A stretch of 64,000 nt of DNA from Sphingopyxis sp. YR583. Its GTDB lineage: Bacteria; Pseudomonadota; Alphaproteobacteria; Sphingomonadales; Sphingomonadaceae. The translations under genes were made by a program, and so were the position numbers. The stretch is taken from assembly GCF_900108295.1 (NCBI RefSeq), contig NZ_FNWK01000005.1:207080-271079 (forward strand), in the 5' to 3' direction. A model generated the notes under the pieces. The model was not told the origin of the DNA and made no database searches. It was given only the letters and a program-made list of their open reading frames with translations. This document shows positions 45,520 through 55,389 of the stretch, one piece after another (the stretch's first letter is position 1; each line of letters begins with the position of its first letter).

Positions 45520-47868
45520 ATGTTCAGCGTCCTCGAATGCGTCGTCTATCAGCACGATCTGCGATTTGTCCTGATTGCCGCACTCGTCTGCATCCTTGGC
45601 AATATCAGCCTTTTCGTTGTCCTGAACCGCTCGACACACTGCGTCGATGCCCGCAGGCGCCACTGGCTCGTGGTCGCGGCCGTCGCCGAAGGCGTGGGCG
45701 TGTGGGCGACGCATTTCGTCGCGATGCTGGCCTATCGCGGATCGATGCCGATCCGCTTCGACGTTGGCCTGACCATCTTGTCGGTCGCGGTTGCGATCGC
45801 GTTTTTCTGGTGCAGCTTCCGCTGGCTGGGCAAGGCGCCCGACGCGCTCCGCTGCGGGATTGCAGCGGCCGGAGCGTCGACCGGCGTCGCAGCGATGCAT
45901 TTCATCGGCATGGCGTCGATCATCGCGCCCGCGCGGGTTACCTATGATTGGGCCCCGATTCTCGTTTCGGCCCTGCTGTCGGGGCTGTGCTTCTTCGCCG
46001 CATTCTTCGCTTTTGCGAGGACGAAAGGCTGGAGGAAGATAGCCCTGCCCGCGGGCTTCGCCGTGCTCGCGATCGTCGTCATGCATTTCACCGCGATGTC
46101 GGCAACAACGCTTGTCCCCGACCCCACGCGCGGTGGCATCGCCGGGGCGGCGAGCAGCCGCGACTGGCTGGTTCCGGCCATCGTGATCGCGAATATCGCG
46201 CTGGTATCCCTGGCCCTCACGGGGTCGCTCATCGACCGCTGGCTCACCGATGCTCATGGCCTTGCGGACGCGACGCTCGAGGCCCTCGCGATCACCTATG
46301 ACGGGCGGATCATCGAAGTGAACGCCCGGCTTTGCTCGTTGCTTGGCGTCAGCAGCGGCGCGATAATCGGCAGCACCCCGTCCGACTGGTTCATCGCCAG
46401 CAACGGCACCTCCTTCGAACCGCCCAGCGGCCATTCCGCCGAAGCCCGCCTTCGGAACAGCAGCGACGAGGATCATATCCTGGAAATTGCGACCCAGACG
46501 ATCGAGTATCGCGGACGAAGCTGCCAGGTTCTCGCGATCCGCGACCTGTCCGACCGAAAGCGCGCGCAGCGGGCAATCGAGCATCTGGCGTCGCACGACG
46601 CCCTGACCAACCTGTCGAACCGCGCTCATTTCGGCCGGGCACTCGATGCGGCGCTGAACGCGAAGAAGCCCTTTGCGCTGCTCGCACTCGACCTCGATCG
46701 GTTCAAGGCGGTGAATGACATCTTCGGTCACGGCGCCGGCGACGAGATATTGTGCCGCATCGCGGATATCCTGCGCTCTGCCGTGCGGGCCGACGACGTC
46801 GTCGCCCGCATTGGCGGCGACGAGTTTCTGGTGATCCAGACCGGCGTTTCGGGGCCCGACGATGCCCGCAAGCTTTCGGCGCGCATTCTCGACACGCTCG
46901 CCATCGAAATGGACGTCGCGCGCGATCCGATGGCGGTCGGGGTCAGCATCGGCGTCGCGCTGTTTCCGCAGGACGGAAGCGATGCGGAGACGCTGCAGCG
47001 CAATGCCGATACCGCACTCTATCGCGCGAAGAACAACGGCAAAGGCAATGCCGCCTTCTTCGATCAGGAGATGGACGAACTCGCACGCGAGCGCCGGGCA
47101 CTCGAGCATGATCTGCGGCATGCCATCGCCCGCAACGAGCTGTACATCGTCTTTCAGCCGCTCGTCGCGACAGCCTTTGCTTCGGTGGTCGGTTATGAGG
47201 CTTTGCTGCGCTGGGAGCATCCCGAACGCGGCGACGTTCCGCCCGATTATTTCATTCCCGTCGCGGAGGAAATCGGCGCCATCGTACCGATCGGCGAATG
47301 GGTGCTGCGCGAAGCGTGCCGGACCGCAGCCGGCTGGCCAAAGAATGTCTCGGTTGCGGTCAACGTATCGACCGTACAGTTCCAGGTACCCAATCTTCCC
47401 GCAATCGTTCGCGACGCGCTGTCCCAATCGGGGCTAGAGGCCCGCCGACTCGAACTCGAAATCACCGAGACGGCATTCCTGCGCAACAAGCAAAGCGCGC
47501 TGAAGGCGCTCCACGAAATCCGGGCGCTTGGCGTGCGGATCGCGATGGACGATTTCGGCACCGGCTATTCGTCGCTCAGCAACCTCAAGGCCTTTCCGTT
47601 CGACAAGATCAAGATCGACAAGAGCTTCGTTGCCTCGATCCCCGATGACGAGGCGGCGCGGTCGATCGTGCGTGCGATCATCGGGCTCGGCCGGAGCTTC
47701 AACATGCCGATCGTCGCGGAAGGGGTCGAGACCGGCGAACAGCGTCAGATGCTTCTCGACGAGGGATGTCCGCAGGCGCAGGGCTATTATTTCGGTCGCC
47801 CGGCGCCCGACCCATTTTTGCCCGAATCCCTATCGCTCGACGCCGAAATCCGCGACGCCGAAGGATAG
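45520..47868 (+). CDS. MHYT-PAS-GGDEF-EAL c-di-GMP signalling protein
   Basis: The product is 782 residues. The N-terminal 220 form an MHYT sensor with about seven membrane segments and three histidine motifs, THFVAM, MHFIGM and MHFTAM, thought to bind a metal and sense a diatomic gas. A PAS-like stretch follows (ALEALAITYDGRIIEVN). The GGDEF domain has an intact GGDEF loop near 431-435 and the EAL domain an intact YEALLRW near 559-565 with DDFGTGYSSL. Both synthesis and breakdown of c-di-GMP are therefore possible. It lies outside the operator cluster. Confidence 0.95.
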   Translation: MFSVLECVVYQHDLRFVLIAALVCILGNISLFVVLNRSTHCVDARRRHWLVVAAVAEGVGVWATHFVAMLAYRGSMPIRFDVGLTILSVAVAIAFFWCSFRWLGKAPDALRCGIAAAGASTGVAAMHFIGMASIIAPARVTYDWAPILVSALLSGLCFFAAFFAFARTKGWRKIALPAGFAVLAIVVMHFTAMSATTLVPDPTRGGIAGAASSRDWLVPAIVIANIALVSLALTGSLIDRWLTDAHGLADATLEALAITYDGRIIEVNARLCSLLGVSSGAIIGSTPSDWFIASNGTSFEPPSGHSAEARLRNSSDEDHILEIATQTIEYRGRSCQVLAIRDLSDRKRAQRAIEHLASHDALTNLSNRAHFGRALDAALNAKKPFALLALDLDRFKAVNDIFGHGAGDEILCRIADILRSAVRADDVVARIGGDEFLVIQTGVSGPDDARKLSARILDTLAIEMDVARDPMAVGVSIGVALFPQDGSDAETLQRNADTALYRAKNNGKGNAAFFDQEMDELARERRALEHDLRHAIARNELYIVFQPLVATAFASVVGYEALLRWEHPERGDVPPDYFIPVAEEIGAIVPIGEWVLREACRTAAGWPKNVSVAVNVSTVQFQVPNLPAIVRDALSQSGLEARRLELEITETAFLRNKQSALKALHEIRALGVRIAMDDFGTGYSSLSNLKAFPFDKIKIDKSFVASIPDDEAARSIVRAIIGLGRSFNMPIVAEGVETGEQRQMLLDEGCPQAQGYYFGRPAPDPFLPESLSLDAEIRDAEG

Positions 47869-48018
47869 GCCGCCAAAGTCGGCGATGGCCTTCGTGCGGC
47901 GGATGGGGCACAAACCGTCGCGATGGCAGGATGCGGGGGATCAATTTGGCCGGCAAGAGAGCTTCGGCCCGTCAACGGGCCGGGCGGCCGTCGATATTCG
48001 CACAGGCGCCCCTGACCC

Positions 48019-48555
48019 ATGGAGGAGGCCGCCGACCCCGATATCCTCGCCGCGGCCATCGCGGGTGACCGTGAAGCTTTCGAAGCGCTGCTGCGGCGCC
48101 ATTATGATCGCATCCATGGCCTCGCCTGGCAGTTGACCGGATCGCGCGCCGATGCGGACGATATCACGCAGGACGTTTGCTGCATCCTGGCGGAAAAACT
48201 CTCCGCATTCCGCGGCGATGCCAAATTCACGACTTGGCTGTGCAGCATCGTCTATAACGCCTGCCGCGATTTTCACCGGCGCCGATCGGCCTTCACACGC
48301 TTCGCAGGCCGGCTGAGCATCATGGCGGGGCTGGCGCGCGGCCCCGACGGCCGCGACCTTTACGATGCCCTCTGGATCGAAAGCGCGATCGCGCGGCTCA
48401 AACCCGACCTTCGCGACACCGCGATCCTCATCGCCGGACAGCAGCTTTCGCATGCCGAAGCCGCGCAAATCCTGGGCGTTGCGGAGGCAACGGTGTCGTG
48501 GCGAATGCACGAGGTACGCCGCCAACTTGCGGCGAAGGCCGGACCCGAAGACTGA
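48019..48555 (+). CDS. ECF-type RNA polymerase sigma factor
   Basis: The product is 178 residues. Region 2 is [39 protein letters not shown] followed by [21 protein letters not shown]. Region 4 is [40 protein letters not shown] with its HTH. No classical anti-sigma gene is adjacent, but a VWA lipoprotein and a single-pass TPR protein follow and may carry the signal. No matching promoter pair was found. Confidence 0.92.
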   Translation: MEEAADPDILAAAIAGDREAFEALLRRHYDRIHGLAWQLTGSRADADDITQDVCCILAEKLSAFRGDAKFTTWLCSIVYNACRDFHRRRSAFTRFAGRLSIMAGLARGPDGRDLYDALWIESAIARLKPDLRDTAILIAGQQLSHAEAAQILGVAEATVSWRMHEVRRQLAAKAGPED

Positions 48556-48663
48556 CCCACGGCACCGCCGAAACTTTTTTCGCAGATGCCGCCAAGGATT
48601 TCCTGCGCCCCGGCGTCACAGGGACATGCGGGCGATTGTGCGCCGCTGTTGCCAGGGAGACAT

Positions 48664-50427
48664 ATGATGCCCCGTTTCTGTCTGATGCTCACCGCAGGTC
48701 TGTCGATCACGCTCGTCACCGCCTGCTCGCAATCGAACGAACCCGACATCGCCTCACCATCGTCCGAGGCTTCAACGCCGGCGGTGAAAGCAGACGTCGA
48801 AGAAGACACGTCGGCGATCGTCGTGACGAGCCAGAGGATCGCCGCACCCGCAATGGATGCGCCGATGCCGATATCGGTGATCAGTTCGGAAAGCCAATCA
48901 GCGCCCCCGGCGCAGGCCCGCAAAATGGTCGTAACAGGAAGCGCCATCCGCGCCCCCTATCCCGACCGGATGGCGCCCTATTATCAGGATATCGGCCGCG
49001 ACAAATTCACTTCGACCTCTCAGAATCCATTCAAGATCGCGCGCGACGAGCCCGTGTCGACCTTTTCGATCGATGTCGACACCGCGTCCTATTCCTTTGT
49101 CCGCGCATCGCTCAACAACAATGCCCTGCCGCAACCGGCCGCCGTGCGGACCGAAGAACTGATCAATTATTTCCCCTATGACTATGCCGCGCCGCGCAGC
49201 TCGCAGCAGCCCTTTTCCTCGAACGTCGCGGTCTTCCCGAGTCCATTCACCGCAGGGCGCAAACTCGTCCGCATCGGCATCAAGGGCTATGAGATCGAAC
49301 GCGCGACGCGGCCGCGCGCGAACCTCGTCTTCCTGATCGATACGTCGGGCTCGATGAATGCGCCGAACAAGCTACCCCTCGTCAAGAAATCGCTCGGCCT
49401 GTTGCTCGACCAGCTCGATCGGGGCGACCGCGTATCGATCGTCACCTATGCCGGCAGCGCAGGCACCGCGCTCGAGCCGACCGCGGCGAGCGAGAAAGGC
49501 AAAATCCTGGCGGTGATCGATCAGCTCGGCGCGGGAGGCAGCACTGCGGGTGCCGAGGGCATACGCCAAGCCTATGCGCTGGCCGGGCGCAACCGCGACC
49601 CGAACGGCGTCAACCGCGTCATCCTCGCCACCGACGGCGACTTCAATGTCGGCATTACCGACCAGAATGCGCTGAAAGGCTATATCGAGCGCGAACGCGG
49701 CAAGGGCATTTTCCTGTCGGTCCTCGGTTTCGGCATGGGCAATTACAATGATGCGCTGATGCAGACGCTGGCCCAGAACGGCAATGGCGCCGCCGCCTAT
49801 ATCGACACCCTCAGCGAAGCGCGCAAAACGCTGGTGGACGAAGCGACGTCGACGCTGTTCCCGATCGCGAAGGATGTGAAAATCCAGGTCGAGTTCAATC
49901 CGGCGACGGTCGCCGAATATCGGCTCATCGGGTATGAAACGCGGATGCTGAACCGCGAGGATTTCGACAATGACAAGGTCGACGCGGGCGATGTGGGTTC
50001 GGGACAGACGGTGACGGCACTCTATGAGATCGTGCCGGTCGGCGGCCCGCGCACGATGGGCGACCTGCGTTACAGCCAGCCCGCCGCGCGCGCCGTGCCG
50101 ACGGCATCGCGCGAATATGGCTTTGTGAAGATCCGTTACAAACTGCCGAAATCGGACCGCAGCCAGCTGATCTCAACGCCCATCGACCGCCGTATCGAAT
50201 TCGCCCGTTTTGCGGACGCCCCGCAAGATGCACGCTTCGCCACCGGCGTCGCCGCGTTCGCCGAACTGATGCGCGGCGGGAAATATAGCGGTTCGATGAC
50301 CTATGACGATGTCTTGCAAATCGTCGGCGCGGCGCGCGGCACCGACGATTTCGGATATCGCATGGAGCTGGTCCAGATGGTTCGCGCGGCGAAGACGGCC
50401 GGATCGATGGCAAGACTGGAACGCTAA
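48664..50427 (+). CDS. VWA-domain lipoprotein (YfbK-like) with TonB-plug-like motifs
   Basis: The product is 587 residues. The N-terminus has a lipoprotein signal with VTAC (Cys21). Residues 52-76 (IVVTSQRIAAP to VISSES) and 89-97 (VVTGSAIRA) resemble the opening of TonB-receptor plugs. A YfbK-type N-terminal segment (STFSIDVDTASYSFVRASL) precedes a von Willebrand A domain with the metal site DTSGS at 226-230 and LATDGDFNVG later. AGGGAGA supports the ATG at 48664. It lies 108 nt after the ECF sigma gene. Its role in the envelope is unknown. Confidence 0.9.
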   Translation: MMPRFCLMLTAGLSITLVTACSQSNEPDIASPSSEASTPAVKADVEEDTSAIVVTSQRIAAPAMDAPMPISVISSESQSAPPAQARKMVVTGSAIRAPYPDRMAPYYQDIGRDKFTSTSQNPFKIARDEPVSTFSIDVDTASYSFVRASLNNNALPQPAAVRTEELINYFPYDYAAPRSSQQPFSSNVAVFPSPFTAGRKLVRIGIKGYEIERATRPRANLVFLIDTSGSMNAPNKLPLVKKSLGLLLDQLDRGDRVSIVTYAGSAGTALEPTAASEKGKILAVIDQLGAGGSTAGAEGIRQAYALAGRNRDPNGVNRVILATDGDFNVGITDQNALKGYIERERGKGIFLSVLGFGMGNYNDALMQTLAQNGNGAAAYIDTLSEARKTLVDEATSTLFPIAKDVKIQVEFNPATVAEYRLIGYETRMLNREDFDNDKVDAGDVGSGQTVTALYEIVPVGGPRTMGDLRYSQPAARAVPTASREYGFVKIRYKLPKSDRSQLISTPIDRRIEFARFADAPQDARFATGVAAFAELMRGGKYSGSMTYDDVLQIVGAARGTDDFGYRMELVQMVRAAKTAGSMARLER

Positions 50428-50430
50428 GAT

Positions 50431-50465
50431 GATGCGGCGGCGGTTTCACGAAGCGCCGCCGCATC
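50431..50465. repeat. 12-bp GC-rich inverted repeat after the VWA gene
   Basis: GATGCGGCGGCG (50431-50442) and CGCCGCCGCATC (50454-50465) are perfect arms around 11 nt, starting 3 nt after the stop. There is no T tract. It could stabilise the mRNA or partly terminate before the TPR gene. Confidence 0.75.
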
Positions 50466-50609
50466 CGCCCTGCCCGTTTCGCCCCGCCGATCGAGATATT
50501 CGACCGCCGCGATATTGTGCGTATAAGGTCAGCCGATGCCCATGCCCCTCCCCTCGTGCCTGCCGTTTCGACATCGCTCGACAGCGCGCTGGAATGCGTC
50601 GGGAGCCGC

Positions 50610-51692
50610 ATGGCGATGACGGGCGAAGATGATCTGACGGGCTTTCTGCCCGAGCCGCCGCCGCCAGCGCCGAAACGGCGCGAAGCGACGATAGCCGAAG
50701 CGCTCGCCCGTTTCGACGGCACCGCTTCACCGGCGGCCGCGCCTACGCCGAGAAAGCCATCGTGGTGGGCCAGTCTCGGGCGTCCGCAAGCAGGGCTGCT
50801 TGCGACCGCCGCGCTGGTTGCCGCGATCAGCCTGCCCTTTGCATGGACAACGCTCGACCATGGGCTTCCCGCGGCCGACGAACATATGCAACGCGGCGCC
50901 CCGGCAGAGACACGCATGGTCCTTCGCGACACTGTCGAAACACCGGCCCCGGTAGCCGTCGCAGCACCACCGCCCGCAAAATTGTCCAAGGGCGTTACCC
51001 CGGCGCCGCAGACGATCCAACCTGTCCTTTCGGCGCCAATCGCAAAGCGCGTCGAACTGGCCCAGGCGGACACGGCCGCGCCCGCCGCGCCGGCAACAAA
51101 GGTCGAAGATCGCCAGGCGATCACGGTCACGGCCCAACGCGCGCCACGCCCCGTACAGGCTTCGCCAAGTGCCGTTTCGGCGATTTCGGCGGAGGCGGTC
51201 GAAGATAGCGTCGTCGTCACCGGCACGCGCATCGCGGCGCGCGGGGCACCCCGGCGCGGCGACTGGAATGCCTGCACGGTTAACGACCCCGGCCGGACAC
51301 TGTCGCAGTGCAAGAAGCTTGCGAACAAGGGTGCGAAGGCGGTTCGCGCGCAGGCCGATACACATTTGTCCGACGGGCTGAAACAGGCGTGGGAAGGCAA
51401 TCTCGGTGGCGCGATCACGGCGTTCGATCAGGCGATTGCCGTCGCGCCGGACTTGTCGGTGGCCTATCTCAATCGCGGCCTTGCCTATGACCGTCAGGGG
51501 GAAAGCGCCCGCGCGATTGCCGACCTCGACCGGGCGGTCCAATACGCCCCCCGATCGGCGCGCGCTTACTATAATCGCAGCATCCTGCTTCGCAAACAGG
51601 GTGACACAAAGCGCGCCGAAGCGGACGAACGGCGCGCGATCAGCCTCGACCCCCGATATCAGGCAATGCGTCGATCCGGGGAACGCGATTAG
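50610..51692 (+). CDS. single-pass TPR protein with TonB-plug-like motifs
   Basis: The product is 360 residues. A 58-residue cytoplasmic-type N-terminus rich in Pro and Arg precedes one membrane segment (about 60-80). A Pro/Ala-rich linker holds ITVTAQRAPRP (171-181), AVSAISAEAV (188-197) and VVVTGTRIAARG (201-212), matching the VWA lipoprotein in order and spacing. A Cys pair (222, 234) and two TPR-like repeats follow (AWEGNLGGAITAFDQAIAVAPDLSVAYLNRGLAY and the next unit). The topology resembles anti-sigma proteins. The ATG at 50610 has GGGAG upstream. Function is unknown. Confidence 0.82.
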   Translation: MAMTGEDDLTGFLPEPPPPAPKRREATIAEALARFDGTASPAAAPTPRKPSWWASLGRPQAGLLATAALVAAISLPFAWTTLDHGLPAADEHMQRGAPAETRMVLRDTVETPAPVAVAAPPPAKLSKGVTPAPQTIQPVLSAPIAKRVELAQADTAAPAAPATKVEDRQAITVTAQRAPRPVQASPSAVSAISAEAVEDSVVVTGTRIAARGAPRRGDWNACTVNDPGRTLSQCKKLANKGAKAVRAQADTHLSDGLKQAWEGNLGGAITAFDQAIAVAPDLSVAYLNRGLAYDRQGESARAIADLDRAVQYAPRSARAYYNRSILLRKQGDTKRAEADERRAISLDPRYQAMRRSGERD

Positions 51693-51768
51693 GGATCGAA
51701 CAAGGGGGAGAGGCATTCGCATGGCAACGCGATTGCGGACATGAAATGAGCAGGCTAGCGACGAGCAT

Positions 51769-53148
51769 ATGATGTCCGTCCGTCCCCGCTCGCCTGCGCT
51801 TGTCGCTGCCCTCCGGTCAATCGGCCTTGCCGCTTTGGTGGCGACGGCCACCCCATCCGGCGCCGCGGAGCGTGTCCTTTATACCAACGCGACGATCATC
51901 GACGGAACGGGTGGCCCGGCCCGATCCGGCCAGGATTTACTGGTCGAGGGCGAGCGGATTGTTGCGGTCGGCGCACATGATACGCTCGGCGCACAAGTAG
52001 ACGGCGCGCGCCGCGTCGGCCTGTCGGGCCGCTTCGTCATTCCCGGCCTGATCGACAGCCACGTCCATCTCGCGACCCCGCCCAACCGCACGCGCGCCGA
52101 AGCGATCCTGCGCCGCCAGCTTTATGGCGGCGTGACAGCGGTGCGCGACATGGCCGACGACCTCCGCGCGGTGGGCGAGCTTTCGCGCGCGTCGCTGGTG
52201 GGCGAGATTCCTGCCCCCGACATCTATTACGCCGCGCTGATGGCCGGCCCCTCCTTTTTCGAAGATCCGCGCGTGCTCGCGGTCAGCCGCGGCTTCACGC
52301 CGGGGACCGCGCCGTGGATGCAGGCGATCGACAAAAAGACCGACCTTCGCACGGCGGTCACACTGGCGCGCGGCACGTCGGCGAGCGCGATCAAGATATA
52401 CGCCAACCTGCCCGCCGAGCGCGTCGCGGCGATCACGGCCGAGGCGCACCGACAGAAGCTGATGATCTGGGCCCACAGCGCGATCTTCCCTGCCCGCCCC
52501 GCCGAAGTGATCGCCGCGGGCGTCGATTCGGTCAGCCATGTCTGTTATCTCGGCTATGAGGCCCAGCCCGAAATGCTTGCATCCTATCAGGACCGCACGC
52601 CGGTCGACGAAGCGCGCCTTGCGCCGACGGGCGACGATCCGGTCGTCGCCGGCCTGTATCGCGCGATGGCGAAAAAGGGCACGATCCTCGACGCGACCGG
52701 AAGCCTGTTCGTCAAATTCGAGGCCGCACGCAAAGCCGATCCGAAAGCGAAACCGCTTCGCTGCAGCGGCGCCCGGACGATCCGCCTGACGCAACAGGCA
52801 TGGCGCGCGGGGCTGCCGATTTCGACCGGGACCGATTTTGTCGACCCCGCCAGCAACCCCTGGCCCGAAGTCCACGCCGAGCTTCGCTATCTGGCGAGCG
52901 ACGTCGGGATGCCTCCGCTCGCGGTCATTCATTCGGCAACGCTTGTCGGCGCGCGCGCCGCGGGCCGCGAGAAAGACATGGGGTCGATCGAACCCGGCAA
53001 GCTCGCGAACTTCGTCGTGCTGACGGCGGACCCTTCGGCCGATATCGACAATATCGAACGGATCGAAATGACCGTGAAGCGTGGCCGCGAATATCGACGC
53101 ACCGACTATATCGCACCGACGACAAAGGAGCTTGGAAATGACGATTGA
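51769..53148 (+). CDS. secreted amidohydrolase (imidazolonepropionase-like)
   Basis: The product is 459 residues with a Sec-type signal (LAALVATATPSGAA) and so probably periplasmic. Amidohydrolase metal motifs are DSHVHL near 97, Lys in SAIKIYANLP, WAHSAI and VSHVCY for the later His residues, and TGTDFVDP with the catalytic Asp. IEPGKLANFVVLTADP is the usual composite-domain end. It overlaps the next gene by 11 nt, forming an operon with an M19-like and an ornithine-cyclodeaminase-like gene. It may cleave a cyclic amide or dipeptide. Confidence 0.88.
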   Translation: MMSVRPRSPALVAALRSIGLAALVATATPSGAAERVLYTNATIIDGTGGPARSGQDLLVEGERIVAVGAHDTLGAQVDGARRVGLSGRFVIPGLIDSHVHLATPPNRTRAEAILRRQLYGGVTAVRDMADDLRAVGELSRASLVGEIPAPDIYYAALMAGPSFFEDPRVLAVSRGFTPGTAPWMQAIDKKTDLRTAVTLARGTSASAIKIYANLPAERVAAITAEAHRQKLMIWAHSAIFPARPAEVIAAGVDSVSHVCYLGYEAQPEMLASYQDRTPVDEARLAPTGDDPVVAGLYRAMAKKGTILDATGSLFVKFEAARKADPKAKPLRCSGARTIRLTQQAWRAGLPISTGTDFVDPASNPWPEVHAELRYLASDVGMPPLAVIHSATLVGARAAGREKDMGSIEPGKLANFVVLTADPSADIDNIERIEMTVKRGREYRRTDYIAPTTKELGNDD

Positions 53149-54259
53149 GCGGCGCGCGATGCTGGCAGGCGCGGCGGGGCTGGCCGCAACATCCTTGCTG
53201 CCGGTGGCGGCCCGTGCTGCGGCCCCTGACGGCCGCAAATGGGTGATCGTCAATGCGCTCGGCGGGCTTGCCGATCCCAATATACGCGATGCGCCCGATC
53301 CTTTTTCACCGCGTGTGCTCGCCGAAGCCCATGCGTCTGGCATCACTGCGATCAACTGCACCCTTGGCTATGTCGCGGGTCCGGCCGAACCGTTCGAAAA
53401 GAGCGTCGCCGACGTTGCCGAAATGGACATGTTGCTGCGCCGCTATCCACGCGACCTGATCAAGATATTGAGCGCCGCCGACATCCGCCGCGCCAAGGCG
53501 GAAAAGAAGATCGGGATCATCTACGGTTTCCAGAACGGCGCGATGATGGGCAAGGACGCGGGGCGCGTCGATATCTTCGCCAATATGGGCGTGCGCATCT
53601 TTCAGCTCACCTATAATCCGGCGAACCAGCTTGGCGACGGGTCGATGGCGCCGGATAATCGCGGACTGACGCCCTTCGGGCGCGAGGTGATCGAGCGGCT
53701 CAACGCGCAGAAGATGATCGTCGACCTGTCGCACAGCGGCGAGAAAACCTGCCTCGAAGCTGCCCGGGCATCGAAGGCGCCGATCTCGATCAATCACACC
53801 GGCTGCCGCGCGGTCACCGACCTGCCGCGGAACAAGACCGACGCCGAATTGCGGCTGGTTGCCGAAAATGGCGGCTTTGTCGGCATCTATTTCATGCCCT
53901 TCCTCAACGTCTCGGGCCACGCGCGCGCCGAGGATGTGGTCCGCCACATCGACCACGCAGTGAACATCTGCGGCGAGGATCACGTCGGGATCGGCACCGA
54001 CGGCCATATCGGACAGATCGACGACCTGCAGGCGTATGAAGCGGTCCTTGCAAAGGAGATCGCCGAGCGCCGTGCGGCGGGGATCAGCGCTTCGGGTGAG
54101 CGTCCCGATACCTATCCCTTTGTCGTCGACCTGCGCGGGCCCGACCAGTTCCGGAAGCTGATCGGCCTACTCGCCGCGCGCGGCTATTCGAGCGGCCGGA
54201 TCGAGAAAATCATGGGACTCAATTTCCTGCACCACGCCGAAAGCGTCTGGGGTGGCTGA
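53138..54259 (+). CDS. M19 (membrane dipeptidase) family protein with incomplete metal site
   Basis: The product is 373 residues with a twin-arginine-like signal (ERRAMLAGAAGLAATSLL). The M19 barrel is recognisable from DLSHSGEKTCLEAARASKAPISINHTGCRAVTDLPRN, keeping His199 and His220 and Asp288 (GTDGHIG). The N-terminal HxD pair is missing: the strand reads VNALGGLADP, with Ala40 and Gly42. The bridging Glu is Gln132 (GFQNG). A normal binuclear zinc site cannot form, so activity, if any, must differ. AAAGGAG supports the ATG at 53138. Confidence 0.85.
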   Translation: MTIERRAMLAGAAGLAATSLLPVAARAAAPDGRKWVIVNALGGLADPNIRDAPDPFSPRVLAEAHASGITAINCTLGYVAGPAEPFEKSVADVAEMDMLLRRYPRDLIKILSAADIRRAKAEKKIGIIYGFQNGAMMGKDAGRVDIFANMGVRIFQLTYNPANQLGDGSMAPDNRGLTPFGREVIERLNAQKMIVDLSHSGEKTCLEAARASKAPISINHTGCRAVTDLPRNKTDAELRLVAENGGFVGIYFMPFLNVSGHARAEDVVRHIDHAVNICGEDHVGIGTDGHIGQIDDLQAYEAVLAKEIAERRAAGISASGERPDTYPFVVDLRGPDQFRKLIGLLAARGYSSGRIEKIMGLNFLHHAESVWGG

Positions 54260-55205
54260 TCCCATCCGCTTCATCGATGTGGTCGAGGTTCGACGGCGGC
54301 TCGATCATGCGACGTGCATCGCACTGATGAAGGACGCGATGATCGCGCTCGCGGAGGGCCGTAGCCGGCAATTGCTGCGCGGCATCATCGACCTCGACGG
54401 CGGCGATCTGTTCGGGGTGATGCCCGGCGCGCTCGATGGCGCGGGTTTCGGTGCGAAGATCATCAGCATCTTCCCCTCGGCCGCCGCCCACGGAAGCTCG
54501 CACCAAGGGGTCATCATCCTGTTCGATCGTGCGAACGGAGCCCCCGTTTGCGTCATCGATGCCAGCGAGGTTACCGCGATCCGGACCGCCGCCGCTTCGG
54601 CTGCAGCAACCGACGCGCTCGCCCGGCCCGAGGCCCGCAGTCTCGCGATATTGGGAACGGGCGAGCAGGCCTGGCATCATATCGCTGCGATCCGTTACGT
54701 CCGTCCGCTGGATGACGTGCGGATATGGGGCCGCTCGCCCGAAAAGGCGGCCGGGCTTGCCGACCGGGTGGCCCGCGACCTTGGTCTATCGGCATATTGT
54801 GCAGCTTCGGTTGCCGAGGCCGCAAACGGGGCGGACATCATCTGCACGTTGACGGGAGCGACCGAGCCGGTCCTTTTCGGTGCGCAGGTTCAGGACGGAA
54901 CGCATATCAATGCCGTCGGATCGAGCCGCGCCGGCCCCTCCGAAATCGACGAGGCGCTGGTCGCACGCGCGCGCTTCGTCCCAGATCATCGCGAGGGCGT
55001 GCTGGCGCAGGGCGCCGAATATCTGCGCGCAAGCGCGTCGGGGCTGATCACCGAAGCGCATGTCCTGCCCGAGATAGGCAATATATTCTCGGGTGCCGCC
55101 GCGGGCCGCCTCGCGACCTCCGACGTCACCATTTATAAATCGCTGGGTTCGATCGTACAGGATCTGGCCTGCGCCGCCTGGCTCTGGAAGACTGAGGGGG
55201 ATTGA
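54252..55205 (+). CDS. ornithine cyclodeaminase / mu-crystallin family protein
   Basis: The product is 317 residues. The Rossmann motif SLAILGTGEQAWHHIAAI near 135 and IWGRSPEKAAGLADRVA follow the N-terminal substrate domain with DASEVTAIRTAAASAAATDAL. NAVGSSRAGPSEID is the family C-terminal block. Members include ornithine cyclodeaminase and NAD(P)H-dependent ketimine or pyrroline-2-carboxylate reductases. The GTG at 54252 overlaps the M19-like stop by 8 nt. The operon suggests processing of an amino acid released from an amide, which is inference. Confidence 0.88.
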   Translation: MADPIRFIDVVEVRRRLDHATCIALMKDAMIALAEGRSRQLLRGIIDLDGGDLFGVMPGALDGAGFGAKIISIFPSAAAHGSSHQGVIILFDRANGAPVCVIDASEVTAIRTAAASAAATDALARPEARSLAILGTGEQAWHHIAAIRYVRPLDDVRIWGRSPEKAAGLADRVARDLGLSAYCAASVAEAANGADIICTLTGATEPVLFGAQVQDGTHINAVGSSRAGPSEIDEALVARARFVPDHREGVLAQGAEYLRASASGLITEAHVLPEIGNIFSGAAAGRLATSDVTIYKSLGSIVQDLACAAWLWKTEGD

Positions 55206-55389
55206 AAGCCGCCTCCTTGCGGGGTCCCCGCCCCGATGTCGCGGAACGACTATTCCAGCGAATAGGCTGCATGAGGCGCGACAATGCGGTAAGGAAAAAC
55301 ATGATTGTCGAACCGACTCGTCGCGGCTTCCGGGCCCCGCGATCATCAGCGCACCGCGCGTGCCCGTGACCGCGAAAGCCTGACCCCAC

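Noticed and set aside
44905..47427. 840-codon open frame antisense to the MHYT-GGDEF-EAL gene
   Set aside because: The plus-strand protein has intact catalytic motifs throughout; the antisense translation is low complexity in Arg, Ala and Asp.
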